Shown piece by piece: positions 27,511 to 36,119 of a DNA stretch of 64,000 bases. Both the position numbers and the translations under genes were made by a program. Source of the stretch: Mycobacterium sp. UM_CSW (GTDB taxonomy: Bacteria > Actinomycetota > Actinomycetes > Mycobacteriales > Mycobacteriaceae); assembly GCF_000455205.1 (NCBI RefSeq), contig NZ_AUWQ01000055.1, forward strand, positions 62,001 to 126,000, in the 5' to 3' direction. Under the pieces are notes generated by a model that was given only the letters and a program-made list of their open reading frames with translations, made no database searches and was not told where the DNA came from. Position 1 is the stretch's first letter. Each line of letters opens with the position of its first letter.

Positions 27511-28593
27511 TTGACGGAAGCGATTCCCGACGAACCGCTGGGTGACCACGTCCTCGAACTGCAGATCGCCGAGGTGATCGCCGAGACCGACGAGGCGCGG
27601 TCGCTGGTGTTCGCCGTGCCGGACGCGCCCGGCGACCCGGGCATCCCGCCCGAGCGGCTGCGGTACGCGCCGGGCCAGTTCCTGACGCTGCGGGTTCCGA
27701 GCGAGCGCACCGGGTCGGTGGCGCGCTGCTACTCGCTGTGCAGCTCGCCGTTCACCGACGACGCGCTCACGGTCACGGTCAAGCGCACCGCGGACGGGTA
27801 CGCGTCCAACTGGCTCTGCGAACACGCGCAGGCGGGCATGCGCATCCACGTGCTGGCGCCGTCGGGCAACTTCGTGCCCAAGACCCTCGACGACGACTTC
27901 CTGCTTATGGCCGCCGGCAGCGGGATCACCCCGATCATGTCGATCTGCAAGTCGGCGCTCGCCGAGGGCAGCGGTCAGGTGACGCTGCTCTACGCCAACC
28001 GCGACGACCGCTCGGTCATCTTCGCCGAGGCGCTGCGCGAGCTGTCGGCGAAGTATCCCGAGCGGCTCACGGTGGTGCACTGGCTTGAATCGCTGCAGGG
28101 GCTGCCCGGCGCGACGTCGCTCGCGAAGCTCGCCGCCCCCTACACCGACCGGCCCGTATTCATCTGTGGGCCAGGCCCTTTCATGGACGCCGCGCGCGTC
28201 GCGCTGGAGGAGCTGAAAGTGCCTGCGGCGCAAGTGCATATCGAGGTGTTCAAGTCGCTGGAGTCAGATCCGTTCGCGGCGGTCAAGATCGAGGACACGG
28301 CCGAGGGAGATCAGCCCCCGGCCACCGCGGTGGTGGAGCTGGACGGTGAGACGCACACCGTGTCGTGGCCGCGCAACGCCAAGCTGCTCGACGTCCTGCT
28401 CGCCAAGGGCCTCGACGCCCCCTTTTCGTGCCGGGAGGGGCACTGCGGCGCGTGCGCCTGCACGCTGCGCGGCGGCAAGGTCAACATGGAGGTGAACGAC
28501 GTCCTGGAACAACAGGACCTCGACGACGGCCTGATTTTGGCCTGTCAATCTCGCCCCGAATCTGATTCGGTGGAAGTCACCTACGACGAATAG
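27511..28593 (+). CDS. kshB: 3-ketosteroid 9-alpha-hydroxylase reductase KshB
   Basis: 360 residues if started at the TTG at 27511, which gives MTEAIPDEPLGDHVLE, the family N-terminus; AAAGGAAGGG at 27494-27503 is a fair ribosome site. The longer open frame from 27421 runs through the KstR box and is rejected. Domains in order: FAD-binding barrel (YAPGQFLTLR, RCYSLCSS), NAD-binding (AAGSGITPIMS, FICGPGPFM), and a C-terminal plant-type [2Fe-2S] ferredoxin with CREGHCGACAC and LACQS. It passes electrons to the KshA oxygenase that opens ring B. Confidence 0.94.
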   Translation: MTEAIPDEPLGDHVLELQIAEVIAETDEARSLVFAVPDAPGDPGIPPERLRYAPGQFLTLRVPSERTGSVARCYSLCSSPFTDDALTVTVKRTADGYASNWLCEHAQAGMRIHVLAPSGNFVPKTLDDDFLLMAAGSGITPIMSICKSALAEGSGQVTLLYANRDDRSVIFAEALRELSAKYPERLTVVHWLESLQGLPGATSLAKLAAPYTDRPVFICGPGPFMDAARVALEELKVPAAQVHIEVFKSLESDPFAAVKIEDTAEGDQPPATAVVELDGETHTVSWPRNAKLLDVLLAKGLDAPFSCREGHCGACACTLRGGKVNMEVNDVLEQQDLDDGLILACQSRPESDSVEVTYDE

Positions 28594-28621
28594 GCGCGTA
28601 GCGAACCGGAAGGGGGCGACG

Positions 28622-29155
28622 ATGAAGCGGCTATTACCGGGATTTGCGGTCGTCGGGGCCATGCTGACGTTCCTGCCCAGTCCCGCCGCGTCGGCCGCGA
28701 GCAACGAGGCCACCAGCCTGTTCCCGCTGGACGGCCCCAACCAGCTCGAGACGCACGCCTTCCTCAACTGCATCAGGGCCGACGGCCACTGCGACTTCAC
28801 CGTCGGCGCGGATACCCGCACGCCCGACGGCGTGACCGGGTTCCCGCCGGGCCTGTGGGCCCGCCAGACGACCGAGGTTCGGTCACCGAACCGGCTGGCC
28901 TACCTGGACACCCACGCCAACGGCCAATTCGAAAGGGTCCATAAGGCGATGGGCTCCGACGAGATCACCACCGTCTACTTCGGGGAGGGGCCGCCGGACA
29001 AGTACCAGACGTCCGGCCGCATCGACTCCGCAGACTGGCAGACGGGCCAGTCCAAGACCGATATCAGCGTGATCCTCTGCACCCACATCCAGGTGGTCTA
29101 CGGCGGGGTCAACATCACCTCGCCCAGCACCTGCGCGCAGACCACGTTCTCTTAG
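28622..29155 (+). CDS. Conserved secreted protein (Rv3572-like)
   Basis: 177 residues. The N-terminus is a signal peptide (KRLL, hydrophobic core, cleavage near ASA/AS at about residue 25). The mature part has three cysteines (CIRADGHC and the later CTH) plus one near the C-terminus, so two disulfides are likely. It corresponds in place and length to Rv3572, whose function is unknown. It follows kshB by 28 bases and probably shares its KstR-regulated transcript. An imperfect palindrome begins 16 bases after its stop. Confidence 0.8.
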   Translation: MKRLLPGFAVVGAMLTFLPSPAASAASNEATSLFPLDGPNQLETHAFLNCIRADGHCDFTVGADTRTPDGVTGFPPGLWARQTTEVRSPNRLAYLDTHANGQFERVHKAMGSDEITTVYFGEGPPDKYQTSGRIDSADWQTGQSKTDISVILCTHIQVVYGGVNITSPSTCAQTTFS

Positions 29156-29171
29156 GTTCCCCATCGCCGAA

Positions 29172-29229
29172 CCTGAAAATCTGCAGACAAAGTGCGAGTA
29201 GCGGCCTGCAGAATTACAGGCCCGGCGAA
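29172..29229. repeat. Palindromic direct repeat, copy 1 (left flank of the DUF559 gene)
   Basis: 58 bases matching the copy at 30122-30179 at 53 positions. Within it CCTGAAAATCTGCAG (29172-29186) and CTGCAGAATTACAGG (29206-29220) pair at 13 of 15 positions across a 19-base loop. The stop codon of the DUF559 gene (29214-29216) lies inside the right arm. The hairpin also follows the Rv3572-like gene and could end its transcript. Confidence 0.85.
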
Positions 29230-30101
29230 GCGGGCGAGCTAGGCCGCCAGCCTCGAGCCAGCAGTGCCCGCCTGACGCGCTCGATGATGTCCCCGGGCTC
29301 GTCCTCGGCGATCACGCGAACAACAATCCAGCCCGTTTCGGCGAGCTTTCGTAGTCGCCGCTGATCGTTGACGTACCGACGCCGATCGCTGCGGTGTTGG
29401 TCGCCGTCATACTCGGCGGCCACGCCGAACTCCGGCCAGCCCATGTCGAGCACGGCGAAATACCGGTAGCCCTCGACCACCGGTATCTGGGTGATCGGCG
29501 TGGGAAAGCCCGCGTCGATGAGCAGGAGCCGCAGCCAGGTCTCCTTCGGCGAGGCGGCGCCGCCGTCGACGAGAGACAGCGCGGACCGCAGCCGTCGTAT
29601 CCCGCGGGCGCCGGCGTAGCGCTTGGCGAGCAGCAGCACGTCCTCGATCGAGAACGGCTTTGCACGCATCAGCGCGTCGAGGCGGGCGACCGCCTGCCCG
29701 CGCGGCAGATACCGGCCCAGGTCGTAGGCCGTTCGCGCGGGAGTCGTCACAGGCAATCCCACGACGCGGGTGATTTCGTCGTCGGACAACAGCTGCTCAC
29801 GCGCGACTATCCCCCGCGGTGGCCGCGTGTTCGACCACACCAACTCGATCGGGATGTCGGCGTCGACCCAATTGGCGCCATGTAACGCCGACGCCGCGAC
29901 GCCCGCGACGACCGCCCGGCGCCGCGACCACAACCACGCCACCTCGGTCCTGTGCCGCAACGAAAGTTGTTGACCCCGTGCGGTATACACTCCCGGGAAA
30001 ATGGGATCATACCAACGTTGCAGTTCGTGCCGCGTTATAACTCCCCGCGCGACGGCTTCGCTGCCGATCAACACCCCGGCCATGGCCGAATGGTCGCCCA
30101 T
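29214..30101 (-). CDS. DUF559 endonuclease-like protein with AbiEi-like N-terminus
   Basis: 295 residues from the ATG at 30101; a start at 30083 is also possible. The N-terminal part (about 1-90, with ITRHELQRWYDPIFPGVYTARG) resembles the winged-helix domain of AbiEi-type antitoxin-like proteins. The C-terminal part (about 190-285) is a DUF559/Vsr-like nuclease domain with FGVAAEYDGDQH, an Arg/Asp-rich helix and GWIVVRVIAED. This architecture is common in mycobacteria and its function is not established. The gene sits alone between two genes that are neighbours in M. tuberculosis (Rv3572 and fadE34) and is framed by a 58-base direct repeat, which suggests insertion as a unit. Confidence 0.8.
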   Translation of the reverse strand: MGDHSAMAGVLIGSEAVARGVITRHELQRWYDPIFPGVYTARGQQLSLRHRTEVAWLWSRRRAVVAGVAASALHGANWVDADIPIELVWSNTRPPRGIVAREQLLSDDEITRVVGLPVTTPARTAYDLGRYLPRGQAVARLDALMRAKPFSIEDVLLLAKRYAGARGIRRLRSALSLVDGGAASPKETWLRLLLIDAGFPTPITQIPVVEGYRYFAVLDMGWPEFGVAAEYDGDQHRSDRRRYVNDQRRLRKLAETGWIVVRVIAEDEPGDIIERVRRALLARGWRPSSPASPGL

Positions 30102-30121
30102 GGCACCGACAACTCGCCGAG

Positions 30122-30179
30122 CCTGTAAATCCGCAGCCAAAGTGCGAGTAGCGGCCTGCAGAATTACAGGCTCGACGAA
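30122..30179. repeat. Palindromic direct repeat, copy 2 (right flank of the DUF559 gene)
   Basis: Same orientation as the copy at 29172, offset by 950 bases. CCTGTAAATCCGCAG (30122-30136) and CTGCAGAATTACAGG (30156-30170) pair at 13 of 15 positions. It lies eight bases beyond the fadE34 stop and 21 bases upstream of the DUF559 start, so it may terminate fadE34 transcription while sitting in the DUF559 upstream region. Confidence 0.85.
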
Positions 30180-30187
30180 ATGGGCGC

Positions 30188-32311
30188 CTACCGAGGCAGG
30201 CCGAGAAGCCGCTCCGCGGCGACGGTGAGCAGGATCTGCTCGGTCCCGCCGGCGATGGTGAGGCAGCGGGTGTTGAGGAAGTCGAAGACCGCTCGGTTGC
30301 GGACCAGGCCGCCGCCCTCCGCGACGTCCATCGCGTATTCGGCCAACGCCTGCCGGTAGCGGACGCCGATGAGCTTGCGCACGCTGGACTGCGCGCCGGG
30401 GTCCTGGCCCCCGACCGCGAGCTGGGCGATGCGCTGGTCCAGCAGCGCGCCGACCGCGGCAGTGGCGAGTAAACGGCCAAGCTTGTCTTGCTGAGACACG
30501 TCCAAGTCGATCTCCGCCAGCACTCTGAGCAGTTCTTCCATCGGGTTGCCCAGCGCTGTGCCGGAGGCCATCGCGATCCGCTCGTTGGCCAGGGTGGTGC
30601 GGGCCAGCCGCCAGCCGTCGTTCACCGCGCCGACCACCATCTCGTCGGGGACGAACACGTTGTCCAGGAAGACCTCGTTGAACAGCGAGTCGCCGGTGAT
30701 CTCACGCAGCGGCCGGATCTCGAGGCCCGGCGATTTCATGTCCACCAGGAAGTAAGTGATGCCCTTGTGCTTCGGGGCCTCAGGGTCGGTGCGCGCCAGG
30801 CACACGCCCCACCGCGCCTTGTGCGCGGCGGACGTCCACACCTTCTGCCCGGTGAGCAGCCAGCCGCCCTCGCCACGGACGGCCTTGGTGCGCAGCGACG
30901 CCAGATCCGAGCCGGCCCCCGGCTCGGAAAACAGTTGGCACCAGAGGAATTCGCCGCGCAGGGTGGCCGGCACGAAGCGCTCGACCTGTTCGGGCGTGCC
31001 GTGCTCGAGGATGGTCGGCGCCGCCCACCAGCCGATCACCAGGTCGGGGCGCACCACGCCGGCCGCCGCCATCTCCTGGTCGATCAACAGCTGCTCGGCC
31101 GGGGACGCGCCGCGCCCGTACGGCGGCGGCCAGTGCGGCGCCTGCAGGCCGGCCTCGGCCAGCGCCACCTGCCGCTTTTCTTCGGGCAGCGCGGCCACCT
31201 CGGCGACGGCCGCCGCGATCTCGGGTCGCAGCCCCTCGACCTCGGAGAGATCGATTCCCAGGCGGCGTCGCACCCCCGCCTGCGTCAGCTCGGTGATGCG
31301 GCGCAACCAACGCTCGGCGCCACCCAAGAACCGCCCGATGGCATGCGCCCGGCGCAGGTATAGGTGCGCGTCGTGCTCCCAGGTGCAGCCGATGCCGCCG
31401 AGCACCTGAATGCAGTCCTTCACGTTGGCCTTCGCGGCGGCGATGCCGGTGCTCGCGGCCAGGGCCGCGGCGATCGAGAACTGGGCCGGATCGGGCTCGG
31501 CGGCGGCCCGGGCGGCGTCGGCGGCCACCACCTCGGCCTGCTCGGCGCGGCACAGCATCTCCGCACACAGGTGTTTGACGGCCTGGAAGCTGCCGATCGG
31601 CTTGCCGAACTGCTCGCGCACCTTGGCGTACGCGACCGCGGTGTCCAGCGACCACCGGGTGATGCCGGCGGCCTCGGCCGCCAGGACGGTCGCGGCCAGC
31701 TCCTCGACCCGTTGCTCCGAATCCGCGACGACCGTGACCGGCGCCGACGTCAGCACCACCCGGGCCAGCGGCCGGGAGAAGTCGGCGGCCTGCAGCGGCT
31801 CTAGTTCCACACCCTCGGCGCCGGTGTCGACGAGCAGCCACTTCCCGTCGGCGGGCAGGAGCACGACGGCGCCTTCCGCGGCGCCCAGCGCCCACGGCAG
31901 CGTGCCCGACGCGCGTGACGTCTGGCTGTCGAACCGCACCTCGCCTTCCAGCGCCAACCCGGCGAAACGCTCCCCGGCGGCCAGGGCGGCCAGCAATTCG
32001 GGGTCCTCGACGACAAGGGTGGCCAGGGCCGTGGTGGCAACCGGCCCGGCGACCAGCGCCTTGGCCGCTTCCTCGACCATCGCGCACAGATCCTCGATGC
32101 TGCCGCCCGCCCCGCCGCGGTCCTCCGGGATCGCGACCCCGAACAGCCCCAGGTCGGCCAGGCCCGCGAAGACCGGCCGCCACGCGTCGGGGTTACCCTG
32201 CTCGACCTGGCGGATCGCCGCCGTCCCGCCCGGTCCCGACGTCGAATTACGCGCCCAGTCGCGCACCAGCGCACGCGCGGCGAACTGCTCGTCGGTGACG
32301 GTCGCTACCAC
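30188..32311 (-). CDS. fadE34: Acyl-CoA dehydrogenase FadE34 (fused two-domain)
   Basis: 707 residues, twice a usual subunit, so two acyl-CoA dehydrogenase halves are fused. The N-terminal half carries REQFGKPIGSFQAVKH and GGIGCTWEHDAHLYLRRA, as in FadE33; the C-terminal half carries FSEPGAGSDLASLRTKA and a FadE31-like end (TRCLTIAGGTEQILL). The orthologue Rv3573c (also named ChsE3) dehydrogenates the C24/C22 CoA esters of the steroid side chain. It is divergent from kstR with a perfect KstR palindrome between them. Confidence 0.94.
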   Translation of the reverse strand: MVATVTDEQFAARALVRDWARNSTSGPGGTAAIRQVEQGNPDAWRPVFAGLADLGLFGVAIPEDRGGAGGSIEDLCAMVEEAAKALVAGPVATTALATLVVEDPELLAALAAGERFAGLALEGEVRFDSQTSRASGTLPWALGAAEGAVVLLPADGKWLLVDTGAEGVELEPLQAADFSRPLARVVLTSAPVTVVADSEQRVEELAATVLAAEAAGITRWSLDTAVAYAKVREQFGKPIGSFQAVKHLCAEMLCRAEQAEVVAADAARAAAEPDPAQFSIAAALAASTGIAAAKANVKDCIQVLGGIGCTWEHDAHLYLRRAHAIGRFLGGAERWLRRITELTQAGVRRRLGIDLSEVEGLRPEIAAAVAEVAALPEEKRQVALAEAGLQAPHWPPPYGRGASPAEQLLIDQEMAAAGVVRPDLVIGWWAAPTILEHGTPEQVERFVPATLRGEFLWCQLFSEPGAGSDLASLRTKAVRGEGGWLLTGQKVWTSAAHKARWGVCLARTDPEAPKHKGITYFLVDMKSPGLEIRPLREITGDSLFNEVFLDNVFVPDEMVVGAVNDGWRLARTTLANERIAMASGTALGNPMEELLRVLAEIDLDVSQQDKLGRLLATAAVGALLDQRIAQLAVGGQDPGAQSSVRKLIGVRYRQALAEYAMDVAEGGGLVRNRAVFDFLNTRCLTIAGGTEQILLTVAAERLLGLPR

Positions 32312-32372
32312 CCTCTGGTCCTCCGCCTGCTTGGTTCGGGATGACGGGGCGCTCTGACTACTGAAAGCCCAC

Positions 32373-32386
32373 TAGAACGTGTTCTA
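32373..32386. promoter_or_regulatory. KstR operator between fadE34 and kstR
   Basis: TAGAACGTGTTCTA is a nearly perfect palindrome and fits TnnAACnnGTTnnA entirely. It is placed to repress fadE34 and autoregulate kstR. Confidence 0.95.
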
Positions 32387-32527
32387 ATAGTGCCAGCGAT
32401 CGAGCGTCAAGTCGAACGCCATTACAGCAGTACACGTCGTTGTCCCTGCTGCGGGGAGGTGGGAAATTTACGCCCAGCATGCGTATCGTTTGCGAACGAG
32501 CCACCCCGAGAAGGAGCACGCCCTCAA

Positions 32528-33190
32528 ATGTCGTCAGCCAACCCGAACGCGGCCGACGTGCCTGACTCGCAACCGCGCGAGGTCATGAACGTGGCGGTCC
32601 TCGCCGAGTCCGAGCTCGGCTCGGAGGCGCAACGGGAACGCCGCAAGCGCATCCTGGACGCCACCATGGCCATCGCGTCCAAGGGCGGCTACGAGGCGGT
32701 CCAGATGCGCGCCGTGGCCGACCGGGCCGACGTCGCGGTCGGCACGCTGTACCGGTATTTCCCGTCGAAGGTGCACTTGCTGGTGTCGGCCCTGGGCCGG
32801 GAGTTCAGCCGGATCGACGCGAAAACCGACCGCTCCGCCGTCGCCGGGGGCACCCCGTTCCAGCGGCTGAACTTCATGGTCGGCAAGCTGAACCGCGCGA
32901 TGCAGCGCAACCCGCTGCTCACCGAGGCCATGACGCGCGCCTACGTGTTCGCCGACGCCTCCGCGGCCAGTGAGGTCGACCAGGTCGAGAAGCTCATCGA
33001 CAGCATGTTCGCGCGGGCTATGTCCGACGGCGAACCGACCGAGGACCAGTACCACATCGCCCGGGTGATCTCGGACGTGTGGCTGTCCAACCTGCTCGCG
33101 TGGCTCACCCGCCGCGCCTCGGCAACCGACGTCAGCAAACGGCTGGACCTCGCCGTGCGGTTATTACTGGGCGAACACCAGCCCAACTAG
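32528..33190 (+). CDS. kstR: TetR-family repressor KstR
   Basis: 220 residues from the ATG at 32528, which has AAGGAG (32511-32516) upstream. An ATG at 32587 (MNVAVLAESELGSEAQ) gives 200 residues, nearer the length reported for M. tuberculosis KstR. The helix-turn-helix VQMRAVADRADVAVGTLYRYF and the ligand domain are highly conserved. KstR represses the side-chain and ring A/B genes and is released by steroid CoA thioesters. The 3' end overlaps the convergent LacI gene by four bases, so no terminator fits between them. Confidence 0.95.
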   Translation: MSSANPNAADVPDSQPREVMNVAVLAESELGSEAQRERRKRILDATMAIASKGGYEAVQMRAVADRADVAVGTLYRYFPSKVHLLVSALGREFSRIDAKTDRSAVAGGTPFQRLNFMVGKLNRAMQRNPLLTEAMTRAYVFADASAASEVDQVEKLIDSMFARAMSDGEPTEDQYHIARVISDVWLSNLLAWLTRRASATDVSKRLDLAVRLLLGEHQPN

Positions 33191-34302
33191 GCCGGCGGTC
33201 CGGCGGTGCGACCCCGGATCAGCTCGGTGTCCAGGAGTTCGACGACCGGCAAGCCCGTGCGTGGCGGCCTCATCAGCAGTTCGCCCGCCCGATGGCCCTT
33301 CTGCAAGCTGGGCTGCGCCACGGTTGTCAGGCCGCGCCCTATCGCCTCGGGCACGCCGTCGAACCCGGTGACGCTCATCTGCCCGGGCACGTAAATGCCA
33401 TGGGCGCGAAGATAATCCATCGCCGACAGCGCGAGTATGTCAGCGGTACACATCAGCGCCGTGATCCGCGGGTTGGCCTCCAGCGCCGCCTTGGCGGCGG
33501 CGCCTCCCGATTCGGGTAGGTGCTCATAGCTTTCGACGACGGTCAGCGAGTCCGGGTCGACGCCCGCGGCGGTCATCGCCTCCCACACGCCGACGATGCG
33601 TTCGCGTTGCACGTCGAAGGCCGGTGACCGCAACCGGTCGGCGTCCACCAGGCCCTGCCGGCGCTCCCGGCCCAGCCGCATGGTCAGCAAACCGATCTCG
33701 CGGTGTCCGAGCCCGAGCACGTAGTCGGCCAGCTCACGCATGGCCGCCCGGTCGTCGATGCCCACCCGGGACACTCCCGCCAGGCCCTTGGGCTGGTCGA
33801 CCACGACGACGGGCACGCGCCGCTGCAGCACCACCTCCAGGTAGGGGTCGTCGTTGCAGGCCGAATACACCACGAAGCCGTCGACTCCGGCCCCCAGCAC
33901 CGCGGCCGTGCCGTCCTCGAGGCTGCGGCTCGCGCCGACGGCGACCAGCAGCAGGCCCTGACCGAGTTCCTCGCACGACTGCGCGACCCCCGCGACGAAA
34001 TCCCGCGCCGCCGGGTCGGAGAAGAAATAGGTCAACGGTTCGGCCATCACCAGGCCGACCGCGCCGGCCTTGCGCGTCCGTAGCGATCGCGCCACCGGGT
34101 CGGGTCCCGCATAACCCAGCCGCTTGGCCGTCGCGAGCACCCGTTCACGGAGGTCGGCGGACAGCTGATCCGGCCGGTTGAAGGCGTTCGAGATCGTCGT
34201 GCGCGAAACCTTCAGTTCGTCGGCCAAAGACGCCAGAGTCGCACGCCGACGCGGTGTGGGACTCACGCTCGGTGACGCTACAGCGGTTCGCTGTCGGCGC
34301 AC
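33187..34302 (-). CDS. LacI-family transcriptional regulator (Rv3575c-like)
   Basis: 371 residues. An N-terminal helix-turn-helix (ATLASLADELKVSRTTISNAFN, about residues 20-41) is followed by a periplasmic-binding-protein-like effector domain (VGLVMAEPLTYFF...SVTGFDGVPEA). It is in the same place as Rv3575c. The effector and targets are unknown. It is divergent from the zinc ABC transporter across a region holding a Zur-type dyad, so Zur could also affect it. Confidence 0.85.
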   Translation of the reverse strand: MRRQRTAVASPSVSPTPRRRATLASLADELKVSRTTISNAFNRPDQLSADLRERVLATAKRLGYAGPDPVARSLRTRKAGAVGLVMAEPLTYFFSDPAARDFVAGVAQSCEELGQGLLLVAVGASRSLEDGTAAVLGAGVDGFVVYSACNDDPYLEVVLQRRVPVVVVDQPKGLAGVSRVGIDDRAAMRELADYVLGLGHREIGLLTMRLGRERRQGLVDADRLRSPAFDVQRERIVGVWEAMTAAGVDPDSLTVVESYEHLPESGGAAAKAALEANPRITALMCTADILALSAMDYLRAHGIYVPGQMSVTGFDGVPEAIGRGLTTVAQPSLQKGHRAGELLMRPPRTGLPVVELLDTELIRGRTAGPPA

Positions 34303-34326
34303 ATGCGGCGGCGCTGCGCCACTTTC

Positions 34327-34347
34327 TAATGGAAACGATTTTCATTA
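34327..34347. promoter_or_regulatory. Zur-type operator upstream of the zinc ABC transporter
   Basis: A 21-base dyad: TAATGGAAA on the left, TTTTCATTA on the right, with outer arms TAATG/CATTA perfect and the AT-rich centre typical of Zur boxes in mycobacteria. It stands out from the GC-rich surroundings and ends 36 bases before the binding-protein start. Zur with zinc would repress transport here. Confidence 0.75.
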
Positions 34348-34383
34348 GTATTATGGCTCGGCCGCGGGCGGGAGAGGACAGGG

Positions 34384-35286
34384 ATGGCAGTCACGATGGG
34401 ACGGCGGCTTTCGGCCGTCCTGATTGCCCTGAGCGGCTTGATCGCGCTCACCGGCTGCGCCGGTTCGACGCGCGCGCAGGCGGCCACCGTGGTGGCGTCC
34501 ACCGACGTGTGGGGCAGCGTGGCCAGCGCCGTCACCGGCCACCACGTCGCGGTCAAGTCCATCCTGACCGGCTCCGATACCGATCCGCACTCGTACACGG
34601 CCAGCCCGTCGGACGCCGCCGCGATCACCGACGCCGCCCTGGTCGTCTACAACGGCGGCGGTTACGACCCCTGGGTGGACCAGGTCCTCACCAGGCATCC
34701 GCGCGTCAAATCGGTCGACGCCTACTCGTTCGTCCATGCCGCGGCCGACGGGGAGCTGCCGAACGAGCACGTCTTTTACGACCTGGGCGTCGCCAAGTCG
34801 GTGGCCTCCTCGATCGCCGACCGGATGGCCGTCATCGACCCGGCCAACGCCGCCGACTACCGGGCCAACGCCGCCGCGTTCTGCCGCGCCGCCGACGCGA
34901 TCGCGAACTCCGAGCACGCCATCGCCGGCGCGTATCCCGACGCCGGAGTGATCGCGACCGAGCCAGACGTGGAGTACCTGCTGGCCGCGTCGGGCCTGGT
35001 GAACCGCACCCCGGCCGCGTTCGCCGCCGCCAGCGAGAACGAAACCGACCCGTCGCCGGCCGACATGGCCAAGGTGCTCGACATGATCAAACGCCGGCAG
35101 GTCGCGGCGCTGCTGATCAACCCGCAGACGTCCAGCTCCGCGGTGAACGGGCTTCAGGACGCAGCGCGGCGCGCGGGGGTGCCGGTCACCCAGGTGAGTG
35201 AGACGCTGCCCGACGGCACCGACTACCTGACCTGGCAGCGCAACACCGTCAACCAACTGCTGGCCGCGCTGCGGTCGGGCCGGTAA
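34384..35286 (+). CDS. Zinc ABC transporter substrate-binding lipoprotein
   Basis: 300 residues. A lipobox (ALTGC, Cys25) marks it as a lipoprotein. The cluster A-I metal-binding fold is indicated by DPHSYTASPSD (first His) and NEHVFYDL (second His). The position usually holding a third His reads ATEPDVEYLL, so Glu may be the ligand. There is no His-rich loop. GGAGAGG upstream supports the ATG. It heads a binding protein-ATPase-permease operon behind a Zur box. M. smegmatis is known to have Zur-controlled znuABC genes at the matching place next to the kstR region; M. tuberculosis lacks them here. Manganese is a less likely alternative. Confidence 0.85.
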   Translation: MAVTMGRRLSAVLIALSGLIALTGCAGSTRAQAATVVASTDVWGSVASAVTGHHVAVKSILTGSDTDPHSYTASPSDAAAITDAALVVYNGGGYDPWVDQVLTRHPRVKSVDAYSFVHAAADGELPNEHVFYDLGVAKSVASSIADRMAVIDPANAADYRANAAAFCRAADAIANSEHAIAGAYPDAGVIATEPDVEYLLAASGLVNRTPAAFAAASENETDPSPADMAKVLDMIKRRQVAALLINPQTSSSAVNGLQDAARRAGVPVTQVSETLPDGTDYLTWQRNTVNQLLAALRSGR

Positions 35287-35294
35287 GCACCCCC

Positions 35295-36119
35295 GTGACT
35301 GTCGAAGCGGTCCCCGCCGTCCACGGCCATGCCCACACCGTCTCGCTGTCCGGCGCCCGGCTGGCGTTCGGCGACCGGGTCCTGTGGGACCACCTCGACC
35401 TGTCAGTGCGGCCCGGCGAGTTCATCGCCGTGCTGGGCCCCAACGGCAGCGGCAAGACGTCGCTGCTCAAGGTCCTACTCGGGCAGCTGCCCCTGAGCGG
35501 TGGCGTCGCGTTGGTAGACGGACGGCCGATCACCTCCGGCCGCGGCAGCATCGGCTATGTCCCGCAACACCGCCCGATCGACCGCGAGGTGATGTTGCGC
35601 GGGCGCGACCTGGTGCGGCTGGGCATCGACGGGCAGCGGTGGGGCGCGGCGCCGCTGCGATCCGCCGAGCGGGGCCGTCGCCGTGCGGCCGTGTCCGAGG
35701 CGCTGCGTCAGGTCAACGGCGAACAGCTGGCCGGCGTCCGGGTGGGCGTCATGTCGGGCGGCGAGCTGCAGCGGGTGCGGATCGCCCAGGCGCTGGTGAG
35801 CGACCCGATGCTGCTGCTGTGCGACGAACCGCTGCTGACCCTGGACCCGGCGAACGCGAAGCTGGTGTCGGCGCTGATCGACCGACGCCGCCGCGAGGCC
35901 GGAACCACCGTCATCGTCGTCACCCACGAGATCAACACGATCCTGCCGTACGTGGACCGGGTGCTCTATCTCGTCAACGGCCGCTTCGAGGTCGGCACCG
36001 TCGAACAGGTGATGAAAAGCGAGACGCTCTCGGCGCTGTATCGCGCCGACATTCAGGTGGTGAAGGTGCGGGACCGCTACGTGGTGGTCGGTGAGCCGGA
36101 CGACGGGTGCGCTGGATGA
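35295..36119 (+). CDS. Zinc ABC transporter ATP-binding protein
   Basis: 274 residues. Walker A GPNGSGKTS, signature MSGGELQRVRIAQAL, Walker B LLLCDEPL and the switch His in VTHEIN are present. The start is a GTG eight bases after the binding-protein gene. Its last four bases overlap the permease start (ATGA), so subunit production is coupled. Confidence 0.9.
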   Translation: MTVEAVPAVHGHAHTVSLSGARLAFGDRVLWDHLDLSVRPGEFIAVLGPNGSGKTSLLKVLLGQLPLSGGVALVDGRPITSGRGSIGYVPQHRPIDREVMLRGRDLVRLGIDGQRWGAAPLRSAERGRRRAAVSEALRQVNGEQLAGVRVGVMSGGELQRVRIAQALVSDPMLLLCDEPLLTLDPANAKLVSALIDRRRREAGTTVIVVTHEINTILPYVDRVLYLVNGRFEVGTVEQVMKSETLSALYRADIQVVKVRDRYVVVGEPDDGCAG

